From Methylobacter sp. (GTDB lineage Bacteria > Pseudomonadota > Gammaproteobacteria > Methylococcales > Methylomonadaceae), in assembly GCF_023227905.1 (NCBI RefSeq), contig NZ_JALOCF010000026.1, positions 1-55,530 of the forward strand: a stretch of DNA of 55,530 nt. Reading direction: 5' to 3'. Numbering within the stretch: position 1 is the first letter of the stretch; each line of letters begins with the position of its first letter. Positions 14,498 to 23,613 of the stretch are shown here, piece after piece. A program made the position numbers and the translations under genes. The notes below the pieces were generated by a model. It had not been told where the DNA came from and made no database searches. It was given only the letters and a program-made list of their open reading frames with translations.

Positions 14498-15859
14498 TTA
14501 TCTTCTCATGCCCATGCCGCGCACATTATTTTTTATGCCCCGCATCATATTTGCCATATTACCCGCTTTGAAGCGCTTCATCATTTTCTGCATCATCATA
14601 AACTGCTTCAAAATACGATTGACATCCGATAACTGCTGTCCGCAACCATCGGCAATACGCTTTTTCCGATTCCCTTTAATCAAATCAGGATAACGCCTTT
14701 CTTTCATAGTCATGGAGTTAATCACCGCGATCTGACGCGATAATTCCTTGTCATTAACCTTATCTTTCATTTCTTGGGGGATGCTACTCATGCCAGGCAA
14801 TTTATCCAACATAGAGCCGACCCCGCCCATATTTTGCATTTGCAGCAATTGTTCCCGAAAATCTTCCAGATCGAATGACTTGCCTTTTTGCAGTTTTTTG
14901 ACCAGCTTCTCAGCCTTAACCTTATCAACCTTCTGCTCGATCTCTTCAATCAAACCCAGTACGTCACCCATACCCAAAATACGGGAGGCAATACGGTCGG
15001 GATAGAAGGGCTCCAAAGCATCGGTTTTCTCGCCCATACCGATGAACTTGATCGGCTTGCCGGTAATGTGACGTATAGACAACGCCGCACCGCCTCGCGC
15101 ATCGCCATCTGCCTTGGTCAGGATAATCCCGGTCAACGGCAAGGCATCATTAAAGGCTTTTGCAGTAATCGCGGCATCCTGCCCGGTCATGCTGTCAACA
15201 ACAAACAAGGTTTCGACAGGATTGATTGCCGCATGCAACTCTTTAATCTCGCCCATCATCTCCTCATCAATATGAAGACGACCTGCGGTATCAATAATAA
15301 TTACATCAAGAAATTTTTTCTTAGCGGCTTCAATCGCATTTTTAGCGATATCAACCGGTTTTTGGGAAATATCACTTTCAAAAAACTCTAACGAAAGATC
15401 ATTTGCCAACATCTGCAACTGCTTAATAGCCGCAGGACGATAAACGTCAGCACTGACTACGCCGACTTTTTTCTTTTGGTTTTCTTTTAACCATCGACCT
15501 AATTTTGCCACCGTCGTGGTTTTACCAGCACCTTGCAAACCTGCCATTAAAATAATCGCAGGCGGGACAGCATTAAGGTTCAGCTTTTCGTTTGCCTCGC
15601 CCATCACGGAAACCAGCTCAGCTTGAACGAGTTTAATCAATGATTGGCCGGGTGAAAGACTCGACTGAACCTCTTGCCCTACCGCGCCTGCTTTGATACG
15701 TTCAATGAAGTCCGTAACCACCGGCAAAGCGACATCAGCTTCAAGCAGAGCCATGCGCACTTCGCGCAGGGTGTCCTTGATATTGTCTTCAGTCAAGCGC
15801 CCCTGACCTTTAATTTTTTTAAGCGTGCTACTTAATCGATCGGCTAAATTATCAAACAT
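14498..15859 (-). CDS. ffh: signal recognition particle protein Ffh
   Basis: 453 aa. N domain (1-~95), then the SRP GTPase G domain with GLQGAGKTTTVAKL (107-120), DTAGRLHIDEEMM, TKADGDARGGAALS, and the Met-rich M domain (~325-453, for example MMMQKMMKRFKAGNM) that binds 4.5S RNA and signal peptides. It targets membrane proteins to FtsY/SecY. It is divergent from the CcsA-like gene, as in many gammaproteobacteria. Confidence 0.97.
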   Translation of the reverse strand: MFDNLADRLSSTLKKIKGQGRLTEDNIKDTLREVRMALLEADVALPVVTDFIERIKAGAVGQEVQSSLSPGQSLIKLVQAELVSVMGEANEKLNLNAVPPAIILMAGLQGAGKTTTVAKLGRWLKENQKKKVGVVSADVYRPAAIKQLQMLANDLSLEFFESDISQKPVDIAKNAIEAAKKKFLDVIIIDTAGRLHIDEEMMGEIKELHAAINPVETLFVVDSMTGQDAAITAKAFNDALPLTGIILTKADGDARGGAALSIRHITGKPIKFIGMGEKTDALEPFYPDRIASRILGMGDVLGLIEEIEQKVDKVKAEKLVKKLQKGKSFDLEDFREQLLQMQNMGGVGSMLDKLPGMSSIPQEMKDKVNDKELSRQIAVINSMTMKERRYPDLIKGNRKKRIADGCGQQLSDVNRILKQFMMMQKMMKRFKAGNMANMMRGIKNNVRGMGMRR

Positions 15860-16105
15860 ATCAGTGTCTTTATTAAATCTGAAGGAAACTATTCGCTAAC
15901 ACAAATGCGCTAGGACTATTTAACGGGTTATATTAACATAGCCTTCAAGGCCTTTGCATTAAACTCAAGGGAATTTAGGCGCACTGAGGAAGCGGATCAT
16001 CGCCTTATATGAGAACAAATACTGCTTACTTACGCCCTACAGACAATAAATGCACACCTGACAGCGGTGTTATATATTGATCACAAACCAATAAAAGCGA
16101 TCCTA

Positions 16106-16900
16106 ATGAACACCCTATTCGCCACTCTTTCAATTTGTACTTATCTGGCAAGCGCACTGTCTATCGCCAGAGATACTCACCAGAACCAAAGACAACGCAG
16201 ATCGCTTTACTTGGCTTGGGTAGCCGTATGTGCACACCTTTTATATACCACTATCGCTTTCGAACAAAATAATAGCTTCAATTTTAGCTTTATCAGCACC
16301 GCGTCCTTGATTTCACTAATTGTCGCCTTGCTGCTGCTCATGGCGACACTTAACAAACCTGTCGAAAAACTGGGGCTTGTAATATTTCCCATTGCCGCCA
16401 TCATGCTGACATTGGAACTTAGCCTGCCTGAAAGACCGCATCCACTACATACCCACAATTGGCAGATGAGCGTTCATATATTAACCTCGATTATCGCGTT
16501 CAGCCTGCTAAACATTGCCGCCTTGCAAGCCGTTTTGCTCGCCATCCAAGACCAACAACTTAAAAGCCATCCGCCCAAGCGCTTCATCCAGTCGCTGCCT
16601 TCACTGCAAACCATGGAATCGCTGTTATTTCAAATGCTCGGCACAGGGCTTTTTTTCCTGACCATTTCATTGGTCAGCGGCTTCATTTTTATTGAAGATT
16701 TATTTGCCCAGCATTTAGCGCACAAGACCGTTTTATCCATTATCGCCTGGATTATTTTTTCCAGTTTATTGATAGGCCGGTTGCGCTACGGGTGGCGAGG
16801 AAGAACCGCAGTCCGCTGGACGTTAACAGGTTTTATTTTACTGCTGCTGGCTTACTTCGGCAGCAAACTGGTGCTGGAATTAATTCTAAATAAGACGTGA
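16106..16900 (+). CDS. CcsA/YpjD-like inner-membrane protein
   Basis: 264 aa from the ATG at 16106; the GTG at 16067 would add 13 polar residues before the first membrane helix. About eight hydrophobic segments are seen, with conserved HILTSIIAFSLLNIAALQAV and the HKTVLSIIAWIIFSSLLIGR region. That fits the cytochrome c assembly/CcsA-like family (YpjD), commonly next to ffh. The family handles or resembles haem-handling proteins; the exact role is not established. The WWD motif of true CcsA is not seen. Confidence 0.75.
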   Translation: MNTLFATLSICTYLASALSIARDTHQNQRQRRSLYLAWVAVCAHLLYTTIAFEQNNSFNFSFISTASLISLIVALLLLMATLNKPVEKLGLVIFPIAAIMLTLELSLPERPHPLHTHNWQMSVHILTSIIAFSLLNIAALQAVLLAIQDQQLKSHPPKRFIQSLPSLQTMESLLFQMLGTGLFFLTISLVSGFIFIEDLFAQHLAHKTVLSIIAWIIFSSLLIGRLRYGWRGRTAVRWTLTGFILLLLAYFGSKLVLELILNKT

Positions 16901-16927
16901 TCTTCGGTATTTAACTTTGCCGATCTC

Positions 16928-16954
16928 AAAAGATTGACGCAGCTGAACCGATAA
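16928..16954 (+). promoter_or_regulatory. possible sigma-28 promoter
   Basis: AAAAGATT at 16928-16935, an 11-base spacer, then ACCGATAA at 16947-16954: 13 of 16 positions match the FliA consensus with correct spacing. No gene of reasonable size follows on this strand before the terminator at 17052-17083. Confidence 0.4.
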
Positions 16955-16960
16955 ACGATG

Positions 16961-17088
16961 CACATCTATTGAATCTACCAAATGCGTGCTGCTTATCCTG
17001 TCTACCAACCACGTATCAATCATAAACTGAACCGCTACAAAAGAGCCTGACAAAAAAGAGCGACTTTTACGCCGCTCTTTTTCTTTAT
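16961..17088 (+). ncRNA. possible sigma-28-dependent small RNA
   Basis: A transcript from the sigma-28-like box at 16928-16954 to the terminator at 17052-17083 would be about 125 bases long. The only reading frame inside is a 22-codon ORF (ATG at 16982) without a ribosome site. FliA-dependent small RNAs are known in enterobacteria; this one is a prediction from promoter plus terminator only. Confidence 0.25.
17052..17083. terminator. bidirectional terminator
   Basis: Arms AAAAAGAGCG and CGCTCTTTTT enclose a loop of about ten bases; T-runs follow on both strands. It ends the small minus-strand motility gene (stop at 17125) and can also stop plus-strand transcription arriving from 16961 or from the CcsA-like gene. 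Confidence 0.88.
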
Positions 17089-17124
17089 CTACATATCCAA
17101 GTTTTTCTTTTCAAGCCTGCCTAG

Positions 17125-17325
17125 TTAAGCATGCACATCAATATGCCCTGACCCCGTCACACCAGACGCAGAGTCTATAAGTTTTAAGGCCGATTCCCCT
17201 TTTGCCTTTTCAATATCCTGAGCTTTCTTAACCAGAGAAACTTCCACATCCTGCACCGCCGTTTTCTCTTTCATAAGAGCCGTTGCCAATCCTGCCGCAC
17301 CTGCGCCACCTACTGAACCTACCAT
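17125..17325 (-). CDS. small putative motility protein, YjfB-like
   Basis: 66 aa: a Gly/Ala-rich N-terminus (VGSVGGAGAAGLATALM), a helix (VEVSLVKKAQDIEKAKGESA) and a short tail ending GSGHIDVHA. The helix-plus-tail layout resembles the YjfB-type 'putative motility protein' family, but I cannot confirm this by search. A GGAGG ribosome site precedes the ATG. A near-consensus sigma-28 promoter in front and a strong terminator behind make it a monocistronic class-3 flagellar gene. It is divergent from the flagellin gene at 17639. Function unknown. Confidence 0.7.
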   Translation of the reverse strand: MVGSVGGAGAAGLATALMKEKTAVQDVEVSLVKKAQDIEKAKGESALKLIDSASGVTGSGHIDVHA

Positions 17326-17355
17326 AAGAACCTCCTCAATTTAAATTTCAAAACT

Positions 17356-17382
17356 TTATCGACCTATTTGAGCAATACTTTA
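17356..17382 (-). promoter_or_regulatory. sigma-28 promoter for the small motility gene
   Basis: On the minus strand TAAAGTAT (17375-17382), 11-base spacer, GTCGATAA (17356-17363): 14 of 16 positions match the FliA consensus. The -10 lies 31 bases before the ATG at 17325. Confidence 0.75.
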
Positions 17383-17454
17383 ATGCTATCTACTAATCTC
17401 CCAAGCATCACTCTCAGCTTTAATATAAACGCCTTATTGTCACCGGTTAGATTT

Positions 17455-17474
17455 AGTGGCAAAAAACTGCCACT
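17455..17474. promoter_or_regulatory. inverted repeat upstream of flagellin sigma-54 promoter
   Basis: AGTGGCA, six bases, TGCCACT. It lies ~105 bases upstream of the sigma-54 box of fliC1, a usual distance for an NtrC-type activator site such as FlrC/FleR. It has no T-run, so it is not a terminator. The factor is unknown. Confidence 0.35.
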
Positions 17475-17579
17475 CATTCGAAAAAACCTACCGAACCCTC
17501 CGTCAAAAAACCGACCCCAGCCATTAAATATAAAATTATTTAATTTAATTTCAACAACTTAATTTTATTCATCTAGTGT

Positions 17580-17595
17580 TGGCACAAAAATAGCT
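17580..17595 (+). promoter_or_regulatory. sigma-54 promoter for flagellin gene 1
   Basis: TGGCACAAAAATAGCT: GG and GC are 10 bases apart and TGGCAC matches the -24 consensus. The start site would be near 17606, 33 bases before the ATG. Confidence 0.75.
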
Positions 17596-17638
17596 TATTA
17601 AATTCCGACAAATATATTTTTTCTTCCAGGAGATAACT

Positions 17639-18478
17639 ATGAGCATGATAATTAACACAAATATTGCCGCACTCAACAGTCAACGCAAGTTAAACCAAAC
17701 CAACGATAGTCTATCGACTTCCATGGAACGTTTATCATCCGGTATGCGGGTTAACTCCGCCAAAGACGATGCGGCCGGGTTGGCGATCAGTAACAAGATG
17801 ACCTCACAGATCCGCGGCATGACCGTGGCGGTCCGCAATGCCAACGACGGCATTTCCTTGGCGCAAACCGCCGAATCGGCGATGGGCACCATGACCGAAA
17901 CCATGCAGCGGATGCGCGACCTGGCCGTGCAATCGGCTAACGATGCCGCAGTAACAACCTCAGACAGAGAAAAGATCCAGACCGAATTCAAGCAGCTGAA
18001 TGACGAACTGGCCCGGATTATTGCCAACACCGAATTCAACGGCAAGAAAATCATCAATGGCTCGTTGTCCGGCGGCGCAGTTGTTCATGTAGGCGCCAAT
18101 ACCGATGCGGATAACCATATCTCGATCGATATTGCCAATTTATCAACTACTATCTCTAACGTTACCGTAGCCAGTATCGGCAGTAACGCCGGTCCGGCAG
18201 GTGCTTCAGCGGCGATCGATGCTATCGATACGGCTATTAAAGCCATTGATACCGCCAGAGCGAGTTTGGGCGCGATCCAAAACCGGTTTACCACCACCAT
18301 CAGCAATTTGCAGTCTTCGATAGAGAACCAGTCAGCGGCCCGCTCACGGATCACCGATGCTGACTTTGCGGCGGAAACAGCCAGCTTGAGCCGTGCGCAG
18401 ATCTTGCAGCAAGCCGGTACCGCGATGTTGGCGCAAGCCAATCAATCCACTCAGTCTGTTTTGAAATTACTGCAATAA
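17639..18478 (+). CDS. fliC: flagellin 1
   Basis: 279 aa, a short flagellin with only D0/D1 domains and a small central part. N-terminal INTNIAALNSQRKLNQTNDS, MERLSSGMRVNSAKDDAAGL and NANDGISLAQTAESAMGTM are diagnostic, as is the C-terminal helix QAGTAMLAQANQSTQSVLKL. An AGGAG ribosome site precedes the ATG. It is driven by a sigma-54 promoter and is followed by a hairpin terminator and a Maf glycosyltransferase gene. It is very close to flagellin 2 at 25916-26755, with a ~225-base tract almost identical at the DNA level. Confidence 0.96.
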   Translation: MSMIINTNIAALNSQRKLNQTNDSLSTSMERLSSGMRVNSAKDDAAGLAISNKMTSQIRGMTVAVRNANDGISLAQTAESAMGTMTETMQRMRDLAVQSANDAAVTTSDREKIQTEFKQLNDELARIIANTEFNGKKIINGSLSGGAVVHVGANTDADNHISIDIANLSTTISNVTVASIGSNAGPAGASAAIDAIDTAIKAIDTARASLGAIQNRFTTTISNLQSSIENQSAARSRITDADFAAETASLSRAQILQQAGTAMLAQANQSTQSVLKLLQ

Positions 18479-18502
18479 CGTCTACACTGTATGACAACAC
18501 AG

Positions 18503-18536
18503 ACACTGCCTGGCGGATACGTGGTCTAGGCAGTGT
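18503..18536 (+). terminator. hairpin after flagellin 1
   Basis: Arms ACACTGCCT and AGGCAGTGT, 16-base loop, followed by a weak GTTCTCTT tract. It lies 25 bases after the flagellin stop; partial read-through into the maf gene is possible. Confidence 0.6.
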
Positions 18537-18567
18537 GTTCTCTTAGCAACCCCGACACAAAACCCCC

Positions 18568-21102
18568 ATGACCACAGCTAATTTCACTCAAGCATCCGCT
18601 GCAGGCGCCTTAAAAACCAATGCCTTCGGTGACAGATACCTGTATAACATTAGTCGCGGTAGTTTTGACAGGGTTAGTGCGCAAGCAATATTCGATGCTG
18701 AATTCAGCATATCGCTGTTCAAGGAAGACGTCCTTAACATTATCATCGGAACAGATTCCGGTCTGTTGCCTAAATATGTTCAACAGCGGGGCATTCCTAT
18801 TGGCTCACGCTTCCTTTTTATTGAGCCCGATCCAATTCTGGAACAATTACATCAAAACCAGTTACTTGACGACCTCCCGCCGGAAATTGTTTGCACCACG
18901 GCCTCGCAGTGGGAAGAGCATGCCAACGCATTCAAAATAAAAGAATACTCTTATATTGGCGGCATTAAGTCATTCAACGCCATTTGTGCGCAGCAGGTCG
19001 TTCTTGACGACTATGCCGAGCTAAACTGGCAACTGAGAGAATCCATAAATATCTTGAACTTTCGTTACTTTACAGCCATCGGCTGCGAAAGTTTTATTGT
19101 TCGCCAACTGGAGAATATTGCCGAAAATATTTTGCCGGTCACATTGCTAGCCGATGCGTATCAAGGCAAAGCCGTCATCATCCTTGCCGGAGGTCCCTCA
19201 TTAACAACAGTGTTCCCGTGGCTACTGGAAAATCGGCACAAACTGGTAGTTTTTTCGGTCTCACGTATATCCCGGCAACTTATTGCCGCCGGGATTGAGC
19301 CGGATTTTGTATTTTCAGTCGACCCACAAGAAGAAAACATAGATGTAAGCAGAGAGATGTTTTTATTTAGCGACAAAACCATTTTTATAAATGGCTATCA
19401 TGTTCAAGCGACCTTGCTTAACCAATGGCACGGCCGAAGCCTATATATGGGACCAAGATTGCCGTGGCAATCGGACCTCAATATTCACAATATGGGCGGC
19501 GTCGGCCCAACGGTAACCAACGCCGCATTGTCAATAGCGCACTATTTCGGTTTTAGCAAAATATTATTGGCCGGCTTTGATGTGTGCTATACCAAAGACG
19601 GCATTACTCATGCCAAAGGTAGCGACGAACAATTGGCAGGCCCAAAATACGACTTGATTCCTTTACAGGTTGAAACCTATAGCGGCGAATTCAGACCCAC
19701 AAGCCATGGCTTTGCCATGCTTCTGTCAACGTTAGAGCAACAGGCAAAAATGATTACCGCCGATCATTGCGAAATCATCAATCTTGCTCCTTATGCCGCC
19801 AAAGTCGCACATATCGCCCATATTCCACCTGCAGAAATTACTCTCTCTGATATTCAAGAAGACGACATAACCGGCATAATACAGCGCATACCTCAGTTAA
19901 CCAATGCTGCATTGAACAAGCATTATCAGGCAGTGATTGATGAACTGGAAAAAGCTGACTTTCAAATGAAAGCCATTACCAAATTAGCAAAAAAAGCGTT
20001 GGACATAAATCAACGCATGTATAACTCCGAAGGCAGGATTGAAAATTACAAGGAAAAACGAGAGTTAGACGACATTGAAAAACTGCTCAAAAGAAAACAT
20101 CGACACTACAGCAAATTGGTAAAAAAGATTGGTGTACGGCATTTTATAAAAATGACCTCACCGCATGACTCCGATGATTGCAATGCGGAAAAAGCAAAAA
20201 AGCTGGGCAACATCTATTACCAGGCCTACCAATCGGGTGCGACAACCCTATCGAACCTGATCAATGCTGCGATAACCCGCACTAAAACCAGGCAGCAAGA
20301 GCTGAAAGAAACGCCCGACGTTGATTTTCTTCTTGAGCAGTGGAAGCAAGACAAAAGCTATCGAAGAGCTGCAATATGGTTAAAAAAGCATCCCTCCACC
20401 CATTATTCGGAACAAACTGTCATGGCATTACAAGCCATGCAAGATCAGTTCAACCAAGTGCTGATCAATCAGGAGACAGCTTTCAAGGCCAACACGGCCA
20501 AACACTCCACGCTGCCAATTTTAAAAAGCAAAATAAGCTTATTATTTAAGCACAAAAAAATCGATGATTTGAAAGACCTGAAAACCGGTTTTATCAACGA
20601 TCCCAATCACGAAAACAAAGAACCTTATCTATTGCTGATAGATGCCTATCTTGCTGAACTGGAAAATGACGTAGAAACCGCCCTGGCCCATTACGACAGC
20701 ATCATCAACCTGGATCAATCACCGCTACTTGAAGAAGCGCTGCTCAGGATTACCTCGATCAGCCTTGAACAGCATAACCAGAAAAATGCCCTCTTGGCGA
20801 TGGATTGCCTTAGCCAGATATCGCCTACTTACCTACCCTATAAGGCAGAATTGGCTAGAATTCTCGGCGATTTCATACTGGCCATTGACAGCTATAATGC
20901 CTACATCAATTTTTTCCCGGAAGATATCTTAAATAAACTAAAATTGACTGCCCTCTATATCGACATCAAGGTTTATGAAGCGGCAGAGTTGATGCTGGAG
21001 CATCTTTTACAAGTCGCTCCAGACCTGGAATCGGCAATCGGCTTAAAAAATAGGCTTGCACAGATAAAACAGCAGCAGCTAAATCAGTCCGTTACAAATT
21101 AA
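18568..21102 (+). CDS. maf: Maf-type flagellin glycosyltransferase (motility accessory factor)
   Basis: 844 aa. The central DUF115/MptE-like domain starts at about residue 200 with GKAVIILAGGPSLTTVFPWL and continues with IAAGIEPDFVFSVDPQEEN and NMGGVGPTVTNAALSIAHYF. It is preceded by a Maf-type N-terminal domain (~20-190). A helical, charged middle (~450-600) and TPR-like repeats in the last ~200 residues follow. Maf proteins transfer nonulosonic acids such as pseudaminic acid onto Ser/Thr of flagellin in the cytoplasm. It sits directly behind flagellin 1, and the sugar-synthesis genes lie 8 kb away. The ribosome site is weak. Confidence 0.85.
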   Translation: MTTANFTQASAAGALKTNAFGDRYLYNISRGSFDRVSAQAIFDAEFSISLFKEDVLNIIIGTDSGLLPKYVQQRGIPIGSRFLFIEPDPILEQLHQNQLLDDLPPEIVCTTASQWEEHANAFKIKEYSYIGGIKSFNAICAQQVVLDDYAELNWQLRESINILNFRYFTAIGCESFIVRQLENIAENILPVTLLADAYQGKAVIILAGGPSLTTVFPWLLENRHKLVVFSVSRISRQLIAAGIEPDFVFSVDPQEENIDVSREMFLFSDKTIFINGYHVQATLLNQWHGRSLYMGPRLPWQSDLNIHNMGGVGPTVTNAALSIAHYFGFSKILLAGFDVCYTKDGITHAKGSDEQLAGPKYDLIPLQVETYSGEFRPTSHGFAMLLSTLEQQAKMITADHCEIINLAPYAAKVAHIAHIPPAEITLSDIQEDDITGIIQRIPQLTNAALNKHYQAVIDELEKADFQMKAITKLAKKALDINQRMYNSEGRIENYKEKRELDDIEKLLKRKHRHYSKLVKKIGVRHFIKMTSPHDSDDCNAEKAKKLGNIYYQAYQSGATTLSNLINAAITRTKTRQQELKETPDVDFLLEQWKQDKSYRRAAIWLKKHPSTHYSEQTVMALQAMQDQFNQVLINQETAFKANTAKHSTLPILKSKISLLFKHKKIDDLKDLKTGFINDPNHENKEPYLLLIDAYLAELENDVETALAHYDSIINLDQSPLLEEALLRITSISLEQHNQKNALLAMDCLSQISPTYLPYKAELARILGDFILAIDSYNAYINFFPEDILNKLKLTALYIDIKVYEAAELMLEHLLQVAPDLESAIGLKNRLAQIKQQQLNQSVTN

Positions 21103-21462
21103 TAGGCACATCAACCTCAGAATCATCTACTTCATAAGCGGCTTGAAGCCATTATTTAGCTAATTTTAGTGATAGAACATGGATGAATTGATTGGATGAG
21201 TTTAAACGGATTTTCAAAGCCAGAAAAAACAGTCCGTTGGCCTTCTTAATAGAGAATAGAACTTCTTAATCTGTTAACAGCAATATCTCGATGAAAGACT
21301 ATGAAACTGTTATGCGGAAGTGCTTACATCTGAAGCTCAACATGCACTAACAAAACTGGCGATTAATATAGTCTTATTAAAATTCCTCTATCTGTGCCAA
21401 TCAATCAGTCAATTCAATGCCATTGGCGTGTTATTTCCCAATCGCTGAAGAGTTACATTTTT
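21103..21462. other. intergenic region without recognisable gene
   Basis: Gap between maf and the radical SAM gene. I see no ORF with a recognisable product, no RNA gene and no clear terminator. Only the sigma-54-like site at its right end is notable. Confidence 0.5.
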
Positions 21463-21478
21463 TGGCGAGACATCCGCA
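21463..21478 (+). promoter_or_regulatory. possible sigma-54 promoter for the radical SAM gene
   Basis: TGGCGAGACATCCGCA has GG and GC 10 bases apart, with TGGC intact in the -24 element. It is 46 bases before the ATG at 21524. The match is weaker than at the flagellar genes (CCGCA in place of TTGCA). Confidence 0.45.
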
Positions 21479-21523
21479 AGCATGCGCCACATTATTCAAT
21501 TAAATACCCAAGGATTGTAGTCA

Positions 21524-23215
21524 ATGAATAATCATCAATCGAATCACGCAAAACCCAGAATCCTGCTGGTTCGGGTACCCGAGGTGGAACTTAACTCCAG
21601 CGACGACATGCGTGCCACTGCCGTTTCAGGATTAGCAGTACCGCTTGGCCCGGCCTATATCGCATCAACCATTCGCCATCACGGGCAATATGATGTGCAA
21701 ATATTGGATCTATATCTCGATCTCTTCGAAATATATGCGCATTCGCTTGATCACGACAAATCCCACGTGTTGGAAATTACCCGTAAAACCCTTCTGGATT
21801 CGATTGAAGATTACAATCCTTTGATTGTCGGCTTTTCTGCCCTGTTTTCGTTTCAGCACAATTTTGTTCAAGAACTTGCTGATTCGGTCAAAACACATTA
21901 CCCGGAAATAAGAATCTATCTGGGAGGCTATGCGACCATTTTTCCGCAAATGGTCATGGAACAAATACAGAGCTTGGATGTATTGTTTATCGGAGAAGCA
22001 GAATCGACAGTACTAAAGGTTTTGGAAGAGGAAAACAACTTAAGAGACTTCGCCCAAATTTCCGGCATAGCCTACCGCGATCGTGACAAAATCGTCATCA
22101 ATAACACGCTTTCCCGGGTTATGGATTTGGAAGAGATTCCCTTGCCTGCCTTTGACTTACTGAACACTGCCAAATACCGTCAAATATTAGGGCGTAGCGA
22201 ATTCCCCATTCTGACCAGCAGAAGCTGTCCCTTTTCGTGCAATTACTGCTCATCCAAATTGTATTCAGGAAGAGGACTTCGGCTACGAAACACGGACTCC
22301 ATTCTGAATGAAATTTCCTATTTAAAAAAAGAATATCAACTGGATTTGCTATATATCCGGGACGAATTATTCAATGGCAACAGAAAGCACGCAAAAACTT
22401 TGCTCCGAGGCATGATCGATCGGCAACTGAACATATCATGGTTTGATACCAACGCTTTCCATGTAAACAGCCTTGATGAAGAGTTCCTTGATTTATGCAA
22501 GGCCAGTGGCTGCATCGAAGCGATCTTTGCCATAGAATCCGGCTCCCCTCGAGTTTTAAAGGAGATCATGAACAAGCGCGTCGACCTTGATCATGCAAAA
22601 AAAATGGCGGAACACTGTCGCAAGATCGATTTGCCGATTCAATGCTATTTTGTGATTGGCAACCCCGGTGAGACGAAAGAAGAAATCCATATGACCATTG
22701 ATTTTGCCGCTTCACTTTCTGCTGAAGGATGCGTTTTTTCAATTGCCACGCCATTTCCCGGGACGCAGTATTACGAGCTTGCGCTCGAAAAAGGTTTCCT
22801 GGTTCATGCTCCGGAAGACATTCTGCGCATGAAGTACATGGACGTGAATATGGAAACCGATAATTTCACTGCGCAGTGGCTGAAAGATACACAATATGAT
22901 GCGAATATCCGAGTCAATTTTCTGGAAAATACATGCCTTTCAAGCAACAGAGAGGGGCTTGAAAAAGCACGCATTAAGTATGGAAGAATATTCCAGCAAT
23001 ATGATTTCCATGTAATTGCAGCCATCATGATGGGATATATTGACATCAAACTTGGCGATGTGGAAAAAGGGTACACAATATTCGCAAAAGCAGAAACCCT
23101 CTTACAAAATGAACATGTAAAGAAAGCTTTCTACAAATACCTATCGTGGAATACTTTGCCTACCGATACATTTAATAAATGGATGCAGTCCAAGATTTCT
23201 GGTGACGTTTTTTGA
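21524..23215 (+). CDS. B12-binding-type radical SAM protein
   Basis: 563 aa. An N-terminal cobalamin-binding-like domain (~10-160; VPLGPAYIASTIRHHGQYDV, IVGFSALFSFQ, LGGYATIFPQ) is followed by a radical SAM core with C235-x3-C239-x2-C242 (SCPFSCNYCSSK), which binds the 4Fe-4S cluster. A helical C-terminal part (~440-563) follows. Such enzymes methylate or rearrange unactivated carbons; the substrate cannot be read from sequence. Its place between the flagellin glycosyltransferase and fliT-S-D, with a sigma-54-like promoter, suggests modification of flagellin or its glycan. That link is inference. Confidence 0.82.
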   Translation: MNNHQSNHAKPRILLVRVPEVELNSSDDMRATAVSGLAVPLGPAYIASTIRHHGQYDVQILDLYLDLFEIYAHSLDHDKSHVLEITRKTLLDSIEDYNPLIVGFSALFSFQHNFVQELADSVKTHYPEIRIYLGGYATIFPQMVMEQIQSLDVLFIGEAESTVLKVLEEENNLRDFAQISGIAYRDRDKIVINNTLSRVMDLEEIPLPAFDLLNTAKYRQILGRSEFPILTSRSCPFSCNYCSSKLYSGRGLRLRNTDSILNEISYLKKEYQLDLLYIRDELFNGNRKHAKTLLRGMIDRQLNISWFDTNAFHVNSLDEEFLDLCKASGCIEAIFAIESGSPRVLKEIMNKRVDLDHAKKMAEHCRKIDLPIQCYFVIGNPGETKEEIHMTIDFAASLSAEGCVFSIATPFPGTQYYELALEKGFLVHAPEDILRMKYMDVNMETDNFTAQWLKDTQYDANIRVNFLENTCLSSNREGLEKARIKYGRIFQQYDFHVIAAIMMGYIDIKLGDVEKGYTIFAKAETLLQNEHVKKAFYKYLSWNTLPTDTFNKWMQSKISGDVF

Positions 23216-23292
23216 TCTGCTTAATGCGTTGTTTCGAAAGCTGGAACACTGGTGAGGAATCAGTCAGATTGACTTCCTCCTTCAATAGCGGA

Positions 23293-23601
23293 TTACTCGG
23301 TTTGATACGCCTGAATGGCTTTTCTGTCATGTGCAAGCGAAGCAGCTTGCTTCTGTAGTAGTTCTTTTTGGCTTTGCACCAATGCCACGAACTGACTGTC
23401 TGTGGCCTGCATCGAAGCAATCATATCTCCAATTGCTTGGCGTTCGAGCGGTGACGGAGATGACGCACGCAGCCGCTCCAGTACCTCCTGCCGATTAGCC
23501 AGCAGCTCATTCAAGTCTTCCCAATCCTTAGATTCAACAGCGGAAGCAATGAGCTCAACAAAGCCCTCAAGCTGTTGCACTAATTCAGGGACAGCGTTCA
23601 T
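23293..23601 (-). CDS. fliT: FliT-like flagellar chaperone
   Basis: 102 aa, helical throughout (LVQQLEGFVELIASAVESKD, LNELLANRQEVLERLRASSP). Size, helical make-up and the position 12 bases after fliS fit FliT, the chaperone of FliD and regulator of flagellar expression. Sequence similarity within this family is low, so the name rests mainly on context. It ends the flaG-fliD-fliS-fliT unit and converges on the radical SAM gene. Confidence 0.7.
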   Translation of the reverse strand: MNAVPELVQQLEGFVELIASAVESKDWEDLNELLANRQEVLERLRASSPSPLERQAIGDMIASMQATDSQFVALVQSQKELLQKQAASLAHDRKAIQAYQTE

Positions 23602-23613
23602 TAATATTAACCG

